Notes under the pieces: model-generated
What the model was told of the DNA's origin: nothing
Seen by the model: the letters and a program-made list of their open reading frames with translations, nothing else
Databases searched by the model: none
Program-made: the position numbers and the translations under genes
Assembly (NCBI GenBank): GCA_963576475.1
Contig: OY754982.1
Coordinates: 13,756,001 to 13,820,000, forward strand
Length of the DNA: 64,000 nt
Direction: 5' to 3'
Origin: Molanna angustata
Lineage: Eukaryota; Arthropoda; Insecta; Trichoptera; Molannidae
Shown here: one piece after another, positions 56,714 to 64,000 of the stretch
Position numbering within the stretch: the stretch's first letter is position 1
Layout: the number at the start of each line of letters is the position of its first letter

Positions 56714-57142
56714 ACTAGCAGACCCGATAGACGTTGTCCTGCCCGAACTATTTTTGAAACAAAAAAATATATTTGAATCATATGGATGTTATTAATCGCT
56801 GATCAAACTTACATTTTCTTATTCGATGAGCCGCTAAACACTTTGGGCTTAGATTGATTGTCATTTGGTATACAGCATATAATGGCCTGGACACATTTCT
56901 TAGTTTTGTCAGATGGAAACATAGCTAATTCGACATTAGCGCCACCTATTATAATTTGTAGTCATGAAAAATCATGTTTTTTATTTTCCTCTTATTTAAT
57001 TAATGTTTTAAATTCCATTTTGTGAATCTAAACCATCTAGGCACTCACACAAACACACTCAAAAATTTCATCAAAATCGGTTTAGCCGTTTAGGAACAGT
57101 TCAGTGACATACACACGTACAGAAGAATTATACATACAAAGA
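56714..57142 (+). repeat. Dispersed insect repeat (AGACGTTGTCCTG type)
   Basis: Bounded by ACTAGCAGACCCGATAGACG near 56715 and ATCAAAATCGGTTTAGCCGT near 57075, then AATTATACATACAAAGA. I recognise this pair of blocks as frequent in insect genomes but do not know the class with certainty. Confidence 0.5.
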
Positions 57143-57175
57143 TTGTTAAGATACCTGGGGTTAGTATAATCGATC

Positions 57176-57282
57176 GGTGGAATCAAAACCCTCGTGATAA
57201 CGATGAGTTCTACAATATATTAAGATATTACAGAAATCCATAAGACAACTATATCCACGATATGAGAGTTATGATTCCACCG
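57176..57282. mobile_element. Small inverted-repeat element
   Basis: CGGTGGAATCAAAACCCTC at the left is matched by the inverse of GAGAGTTATGATTCCACCG at the right (two differences). 107 bp. Confidence 0.5.
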
Positions 57283-57542
57283 TTTGACCAGACTTGCCCC
57301 CCCAGAATTATCCGCGTTTGCGATAAACCCGTTTTTGTCAGCAAATTCAGCACTTTTTTCGCGAATAACACGAATTTACACGTTTTTGAATAATAACACC
57401 GACATTTGGCTCTTTTAGGACATTTCTGTTAAAAAAAACACACCAATTATCTACCGAAAAGGCTGAAATAAAAAATATAATTAGATTAACTCAAATTTCT
57501 CCTAGTGCTATCTTCCCAAGCGATGCATTTAATCTATTTAAA

Positions 57543-58106
57543 ATCAAATAAATAAATAAACCAATCGGCCGAAATAGAGAGACGAATTGGACTAAGTTGG
57601 GCAGCTTTTAGGAAATTACCCCACATCTTCAAAAATCCCCAAATCAACCTGAAACGGAAGGTATATGAGACCCGTGTACTGCCAGTAGCTCCTTATGGCT
57701 TGGAGTCTACGACAATGACTCAGAAAAGTGCTGAAAAACTAAGAGTCATCCAAAGAGCCATGTTAGGATAAAGTCTGAGAGACAGGGTGCCAAACGACAC
57801 CATCAGGAAAAGAACGAAATTGGTTGATGTCGTCCACCGCATTCTTACCCTGAAGTGGAGATGGGCGGGCCACGTGGCTAGATACCCCGAAGACCGATGG
57901 CCAAGGATAGTGTTGGCTTGGAGACCGAGAACGACAGTCAGAGGTGTTGGAAGACCGCCAATGAGATGACATCAGCCGTCATGCTGGTGCCAATTATGTA
58001 GTTGCTCAGAGCACAGGATAGAGTGGCGTGAAAGGAGAGGAGGCTTTCGTCCGGGAGTGGATGGTATTGGGCTGAGAAGAAGAAGAGAAGAAGAAATAAA
58101 TAAACA
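57543..58106 (+). pseudogene. RTE-like LINE post-RT tail
   Basis: Reads IERRIGLSWAAFRKLPHIF, VYETRVLPVAPYGLESTTM, a stop, then RVPNDTIRKRTKLVDVVHRI and WRWAGHVARYPEDRWPR. The end is a GAAGAAGAAGAGAAGAAGAA tail at about 58076-58096. Same type as 60.77 and 61.2 kb. Opposite-strand ORFs are shadows. Confidence 0.8.
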
Positions 58107-59142
58107 TGACTACAAGAATTTCTTGACAATGTTAATTTTTTTTATATTTTGGTAAATCATGTAAATCTCAATTTTTCATATGCATACTTAATATTTTATA
58201 TAAATTTTTGTAAGCTTTGTACATATTAAGTAATGAAAAAAAAAATTTGTATCACACGTGCCTAAAACATTGTTTTTTTTAATACATCCAAACGTATTTT
58301 TCCTATTTCATATCAAGAGCTTCGTAGAATTAACAACAGATAAACATTTCTAAAAACATTTCAACGACTATTATCACATACATTATATTCATTTTTAAAT
58401 TAAGCTTTATTTTTATTATATTAAATATTATTTTCTATCTAAGAAAGAAAACACTTCTTGTTTATTTTGCGAATAATACAAAAATAAAGCACAAAGGTTT
58501 TTAATTTAAAGATATGGGTGTATTAATATTTGCTATAATAATTCACGTCGATTTTTTTTTTGCGTATCGTCATAATCTTTTTCGAAATAATTTTCTGTGT
58601 AAGAAGAGGAAAAATATTTTCATACGGTGTTGATTTATAAATTTATCGTACAAAATCATCTCGGAGAGGTTCACGTATGTTTCAAGTTCGTGTTTTTTTA
58701 TTGTGCGGATTATAATATATATTTTTGTGTATTTTTGTATTATTTTTTCTCTCTCAAATGTTGAAAAATTATACAAACATAATATATATTATAAGCGAGC
58801 GAAGTTAATGTAAAGAAAACATTCGTGGATCGGGCAATGTATCATGTCTGTGAGTATTACTCATATATAAATATCTTTAAAAAATAATATCTCTCACAGT
58901 GATTTATTAAGGATATTATTCGGGGTATATCCGATAATGATACGAATATACATAAATTTTGCAAAAAAATATGGATTTTACTTTATATTTTCATTTTTAT
59001 GGAATTAATTGGTACATATAAATATATTCAATTTATTTATTTATTATAAAACAAACAGTTTTTTTATTCTATTCACAAAAAAAATGATAATTGGGAAAAA
59101 TGAAACATAAATTGCAGATGAAAGCAAAGAAAATCACAAAGA
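58107..59142. other. Very AT-rich, no feature
   Basis: No recognisable coding or repeat structure. Confidence 0.5.
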
Positions 59143-59222
59143 CGTACAGGACTTATGACCTGTCATCGGCTGGCTTAAATGATCACTATACGCAATTGCA
59201 ACATTCACCAATTCAAAAGTCT
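59143..59222 (-). repeat. Dispersed repeat family Z, short copy
   Basis: GACCTGTCATCGGCTGGCTT, AAATGATCACTATACGCAAT and TTCACCAATT match the 46.5 kb copy in reverse complement. The ORF 59091-59297 across it is not a gene. Confidence 0.6.
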
Positions 59223-59835
59223 TATAGTGAATTTTCTGTGTGTGAGCTGTTTAGTATTAAATTCCTTAAATATTATTTTTGTATAAACTTGTATTAATTA
59301 AATTTAAAAAAAAAAATTAACTACAGAAATTACAAAACTTATTTAAAATCGTGTTGAACATTATGTTTATAAAATATTAGCGCATTCAATTTAAGCACAA
59401 ATTTAAATAAAATGCATATATTTTTGGTGTGTCGTCCTGGAATTAAAGGAATAAAAAAAAATATAGTTAAATAATAAAGAAAATAAATTAAGCTTATATG
59501 TTACGATTAAAGTAATCAATGTCGTGACGAATATTAAAATTTCATTATTCAACTCATTTTCATCTCTGATTTTTTTTGTTACGAAATATCTAAAATAAAA
59601 ACTTTTTCAATGCAAAACTTTTGATCTCGTAAATTCGAATTTTACGGGTTAACAAAGAGGTGTAATCATCATAACATTTAATTCCGAGAAAAATTAAGAG
59701 GGTAAGATAAAATATATAAAATAATAATACGAAAATAGCCTCACCCTAATAGTGCTTTTTAAAATAAGTAATCAGTAAATATTTTGTCAGTTACCAGCCT
59801 AAAAATAAGTCTAAATATAACCAAGCTGAAAATAA
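59223..59835. other. AT-rich, no feature
   Basis: Nothing recognised. Confidence 0.45.
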
Positions 59836-60065
59836 AGATTTATTTATTTATTCAATATTGCTTCTCGGGCAACTAACAGGTACTATGTCAAATATTAATT
59901 TAACACGCACCCAATAACAAGTTGCCACATTTTGGAGACGATATTAATCGTCTCACAGATCCAGACTAAAACACAATTAAAAATTGTGTCACCAACGGGA
60001 ATCGAACCCGGGACCTTTGGATCAGCAGTCAGATACCTAACCAACTGAGCCACGAAGGCCGACAA
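59836..60065 (-). mobile_element. SINE family 2, full-length copy
   Basis: Minus strand: GGCCTTCGTGGCTCAGTTGG, GGTTCGATTCC B box, GTGTTTTAGTCTGGATCTGT, CAAAATGTGGCAACTTGTTA, ATTGGGTGCGTGTTAAATTA, GTTGCCCGAGAAGCAATATT and an AATAAATAAATA tail. Best-preserved copy with that at 10.7 kb. Confidence 0.9.
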
Positions 60066-60189
60066 AAAGATTACAAGAAAAGAAAAGTATCATGTGTATT
60101 TTGTGATCTCGAAGTTATATTGATATTGGTATATTTCTATTATTTATATTTTAATATTTTTACCAGAGATCTTGATCACACCTATGATG

Positions 60190-60400
60190 ATATACATTTA
60201 AAAAGATCTGACGGTGAATCTTCTGTTCACATTTGACGATTGTTCTATTTGCACTATTGTGCCGAGATTGCTAATCTAGACGACACCATGTGCTATGGTA
60301 CTCTTCGTGCTGTGCATTTTTTTGACATTTTTTAACAATCTGTGAAGGGGCTGATTACAGTCCCCATATTCAGGGCAGGTAGTGTAAAAAAATAAAAACA
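60190..60400 (+). repeat. Dispersed repeat family W, second copy
   Basis: Reverse-complement partner of 33040-33240, sharing GTGAAGGGGCYGATTACA, CCCCATATTCAG and a TTTGCACTATTGTGCCGA segment. Confidence 0.5.
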
Positions 60401-60769
60401 GTTACAAAAAGATTTATCATAACTTTTACTGCCAATTTCCGATCTCAGTTTTTGTGTTCTATGTCGACCGATGTTACACAAACTACTCACAAAACAATAA
60501 CACTCGATGGAGTTGCTTCAATTACAAATACATACTTTAAACAAATCGATATAATATGATAACATATACAATGAACAAAGCATACTTTTTTATATTATCA
60601 TATAATATTCTTTACTTATATCCAAATTAATAAATAAATCAAAAATAAGAATAGTCATTAGCAATCATAAGAAAACAAATAGAAAAAGAGAAGAAAATGA
60701 GAGGGATTATGATTCAGGTTAGTTATTTTTAGAATTTCATCATATTTTTTTTTCTCTTTTCTGTATCTG

Positions 60770-60975
60770 ACATGTTGGGGTGCAAAAGTTATCTAAAAGG
60801 ATGCCAAACAGAAGTGGTGGTGGGCAGGGCATGTTGCCCGAACCACATACTCCAGATGGACTAAGATAGTGCTGGAATGGCGACCAAGAAGGGACAAAAG
60901 AAGTGTTGGAAGGAGTTACACAAGGTGGTCTGAGGATATTAGAAGAGTGGCTGGAGGCGGATGGATATTTTTTAA
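60770..60975 (+). pseudogene. RTE-like LINE post-RT tail, short
   Basis: The frame through 60810-60965 reads WWWAGHVARTTYSRWTKIV, LEWRPRRDKRSVGRSYTRW and SEDIRRVAGGGW. Both truncations are close; no microsatellite tail remains. Confidence 0.72.
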
Positions 60976-60993
60976 TAGCTTATGAAATATAGT

Positions 60994-61175
60994 TATGGAT
61001 GGGTTGGGCAGAGCGGTAAGCGCGCTGGATAAGTAATCCATTGGTCGCGAGTTCGAATCCTGCTTCAACCGATTTCGTTCACATATAGCACAAGCATTTA
61101 TGCTTAATTTAGGGAATATATGAGTAGGTATGTATATGAACTTGTTTCGGATATATTATTATTTAAAGTAATGTC
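60994..61175 (+). mobile_element. tRNA-Thr-derived SINE, family 1
   Basis: GGGCAGAGCGGTAAGCGCGC, TGGATAAGTAATCCATTGGT (loop ATAAGTAA is changed), GAGTTCGAATCCTGCTTCAA, CCGATTTCGTTCACATATAG and body TTTAGGGAATATATGAGTAG. Confidence 0.85.
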
Positions 61176-61194
61176 ATAAAAAGATGATAAGCCC

Positions 61195-61742
61195 GTGTAG
61201 CAAGTAATAAGTTTCAAATATTTAGGAGTAGAGATCTGCAGCCATAATGACCTATATACTGAGGTCCGCGAACATTTCAATTAAGCATCTACCGTATCTG
61301 GATGTCCAAAAATTATGATCTAGAAAAATGAACACATACGTATTGACAGCAAGGTCAGAATATATAAGGCATGCATGCGAACGATCATGACGTATACTCT
61401 GGAAATGCGAGCAGACACTGTACGAACCATGGCCTCCTAAAGACAACAGAAATGAAAATTCTACGGTCAATCTCTGGAAATGAAACAATCACCGTAAAGT
61501 TAAAATTTTATATTTTATTTTTTCATTCGGTGGAGTAGATCCAGAAGAAGACATAAGAGAGATAACGTAGCCAGAATGGACAGTGATAGACTTGATTATA
61601 TATCAGCAAATGAAATCGCCAGTGGTCGCCGTCTACCCGGAAGACCATCCAAGAGATGGAAAGATAGTTGGACTTCGTCATCTCAGGAGAAATAGTTTTT
61701 GAATAACAGACCAAAAGATGTACTTAACGAAGAAGAAGAATA
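61195..61742 (+). pseudogene. RTE-like LINE post-RT tail, decayed
   Basis: Pieces include FKYLGVEICSHNDLYTEV, RIDSKVRIYKACMRTIMTYT, LEMRADTVRT, RRHKRDNVARMDSDRLDY and GRRLPGRPSKRWKDSW, across several frames, ending in GAAGAAGAAGAAT. Opposite-strand ORFs are shadows. Confidence 0.72.
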
Positions 61743-62464
61743 ATATAATATATAATATTATTAGTACCTAGGTATGTTCTGATAAGGTTTTGTCTATTAA
61801 TGATAAAATTATATTATTTTTATATCAAATGTAACACATTGAATATTGTGTAATGAAATCTGACATCATTTCATTTGTGGCTAAGAGCATTCTATGTAGT
61901 TATAATTTATATTGTGTTCCTTTGATTAGTACCCACATAATGTTGAAAGGACGGTTAATTGAATATAATATACCGAGTATTTGTAGTATATACTCATAGT
62001 AATGTACCAAACAAGAGTTGATACTGTACAATCTACACACTCCACATAATATTCTATCATATCGTATCTGATTAAAGATCCCAGCGCACAATAATATGTC
62101 TGATATAGGGTTTCCAAAACTAGGAAACTAAATTAATATTATTTCCATATTACAGGTTCACCTTATTTGATCAAGAATGAATTATTCGATTCGGACGGTT
62201 ATGAAACGACCACTCATTCATTGGTATGGGTAATTTTTTTGAAAATAATACCATTTTTATGAATATTAAAATGTATATATAAAAAAAACAAGACATAGGT
62301 AGGTACAATATAATATATTTTTCACGATTTTTTTCATGTTTATGAAATGTATATGAATAATAAACAAATACAAAAACCTTTACAATAAGTCGGTTCACGT
62401 ACTAATGAGTATCGCAAAATAAGCAAAGTAATGCCATTACTCTTATTTTAAATTAAGAGACTTC
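61743..62464. other. AT-rich, no feature
   Basis: Overlapping minus ORFs at 61900-62117 have no recognisable content. Confidence 0.45.
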
Positions 62465-62562
62465 ACGATGCTCGGTTTGGTTGTGAAATTGCTATATAGC
62501 AATAAATCCGCTTTTGTGCACTTGGTGTACTTGAAGAAGATAAATAAATAAATAAATAAGAG
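62465..62562 (+). mobile_element. LINE 3' UTR tail
   Basis: GGTTTGGTTGTGAAATTGCT, TTGTGCACTTGGTGTACTTG and GATAAATAAATAAATAAAT. The pattern resembles the tail at 23.5 kb only loosely. Confidence 0.4.
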
Positions 62563-62599
62563 TACAATTATATAAACAATCTAAAAATGAACTAATAAT

Positions 62600-62880
62600 T
62601 CTGGCATGGTTCAGGGGAGATATCAATGCGACAGCATACATGTATAAGGATCGTGGATTTAATTGTTTACTAACCGATTTCTCAATAGAAGGCGTTACAA
62701 ATAAAGGTCAATCCAAAGATGGCGATAAAAAATTTCCATTGAACATAATAATGTGTACCCATAGGTAGATTTATTTAAGAGAAGTTATAAGGCATAAATG
62801 GTGAACGTCTATCTACTCGCAAACCAGCAGATGACAGATCGTCAGCCTTATAGGTGCTAGATTTCCCGGAAAGGTATATA
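62600..62880 (+). repeat. Dispersed repeat family Z
   Basis: TTTCTCAATAGAAGGCGTTA, AAAGATGGCGATAAAAAA, AAGGCATAAATGGTGAACGT and CCAGCAGATGACAGATCGTC are collinear with 46330-46550. Confidence 0.65.
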
Positions 62881-63105
62881 CGTATATTGCATGTGAACAG
62901 AATGGAGATATCAAGGATCCTTCACACTTCGCTACATGGCCGACCACCGAATAGATGGATGGAAAGCTGAGAGTCAACCTCTTAAGAGAACTTCCAACCA
63001 ACCCAAACTACACGACAGACTAGACAAATATACATATAGATACCTAAGACATATGTAGTCAACTTTTGATCAAAGACATTATCAATTCTTTGGAGTCAAA
63101 GCATT

Positions 63106-63648
63106 CTATTTGGATATAGTTAACTAGTTGCGGAGCTGACCCGTTCCCTCATCAGAACAAACTAATACTAAAACTTAAAACTATGTAACGAACGTGTGTA
63201 GTGTTATTGCAGTTAGGGGGAGGAGTTATAAGTGCGTGTGGGTGGTAGTGGAAAGATATTGAACAGGGGCGTCCGGTTTAAATTTATTTGATTATTAATT
63301 ATTGCTTCTTTTTTATTTATCAATTTTTGTATCTCCAAAGCCTCCAAGTTGTCAAGTCTTGGTCTTTATCTTACATATAAATAAGGAAGGTCCAAGACTT
63401 GACAACTTGGAGGCTTTGGAGATACAAAAATCGATAAATAAAAAAGAAGCAATAATTAATAATCAAATAAATTTAAACCGGACGCCCCTGTTCAATATCT
63501 TTCCACTACCACCCACACGCATTTATAACTCCTCCCCCTAACTGCAATAACACTACACACGTTCGTTACATAGTTTTAAGTTTTAGTATTAGTTTGTTCT
63601 GATGAGGGAGCGGGTCAGCTCCGCAACTAGTTAACTATATCTAAATAC
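63106..63648. mobile_element. Near-perfect long foldback element
   Basis: Two arms of about 257 bp (63106-63362 and 63391-63648) are inverted copies, separated by about 28 bp. Marker blocks: GTTGCGGAGCTGACCCGTTC and its inverse GAGCGGGTCAGCTCCGCAAC; CAGGGGCGTCCGGTTTAAAT and its inverse. I count only four mismatches, all transitions. No clear target duplication or ORF (the plus ORF 63302-63541 spans the palindrome by chance). Confidence 0.92.
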
Positions 63649-64000
63649 TCACTAGTGGTGTAAACAATGTAATTTGTAATTTTATTTTATTAGTTAAAAT
63701 GTGCCACAAAAGTATAGCTACGACGTATAAAGATACATTCTATTTGAATCCATTGGAGTTGAAAAAGGCTAAAAACATAAGTACATTTAAAAACGTAATT
63801 AAACAATGGATATAAATTACAGACAAATCGTTTATTAATAAATTACTTTATTTATTAATTTATTTTTAAGCAAACAAACAGTCAAACAATATTTACATTA
63901 AAAAAATAAGTGTTTCTATAATTGTAAACCATAACAGTTTGCAGTAATTTTACTCGTCTTACAGATACACACGCGCATTAAAATTATGTACCTATACTGC
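63649..64000. other. No recognised feature
   Basis: AT-rich to the window end. Confidence 0.45.

Overview
The window looks like repeat-dominated euchromatin from an insect, most likely a lepidopteran. This rests on the strong A+T bias and the mix of elements: a BEL/Pao LTR element, RTE-like and jockey/CR1-like non-LTR (LINE) fragments, two tRNA-derived SINE families, rolling-circle (Helitron/HINE-like) elements and several foldback/MITE elements. The taxonomic call is inference; no host marker gene is present. I found no convincing host protein-coding exon, rRNA gene, functional tRNA gene or CRISPR array. Almost every long ORF is a retrotransposon product, a simple-repeat artefact or a shadow.

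Layout. 1-6498: minus-strand BEL/Pao element, right LTR complete, left LTR cut by the window edge. It has gag/protease and RT remnants, lacks the RNase H and integrase cores, and has a roughly 2.3 kb leader built of successive tandem arrays. It abuts a HINE fragment (6499-6731). 8.1-15.9 kb: LINE tails, a SINE, a TA-flanked MITE and an RTE-like RT fragment at 13.7-15.0 kb. 16-24 kb: dispersed repeats, degenerate LINE tails (two fused at 19.8 kb), a composite foldback element and a 31-bp minisatellite. 24.8-26.8 kb: 5'-truncated jockey/CR1-like LINE with one frameshift. 27.8-31.2 kb: almost complete RTE-type LINE on the minus strand with intact endonuclease and RT motifs, split only by a frameshift at a homopolymer. 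33.8 kb: a tRNA-Trp-type primer binding site left by an LTR element. 34-49 kb: SINEs, LINE tails, micro- and minisatellites and long AT-rich stretches without recognised features. 49.9-56.4 kb: cluster of a 1,030-bp rolling-circle-like family with nested insertions. 57-64 kb: LINE tails, SINEs and a near-perfect 540-bp foldback at 63.1-63.65 kb.

The most informative observations are (1) the HINE/Helitron-like cluster, where one full copy sits inside another so that the empty target can be read and shows no target-site duplication; (2) the long foldback at 63.1 kb, whose transcript would be an extended hairpin; (3) repeated conversion of retroelement sequence into tandem arrays (primer-site-like motif in the BEL leader, an RT coding segment at 44.4 kb, a LINE-associated 31-bp array at 22.9 kb); and (4) the near-intact RTE element. 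The genes do not form a pathway; the window is a record of element insertion, truncation and decay.
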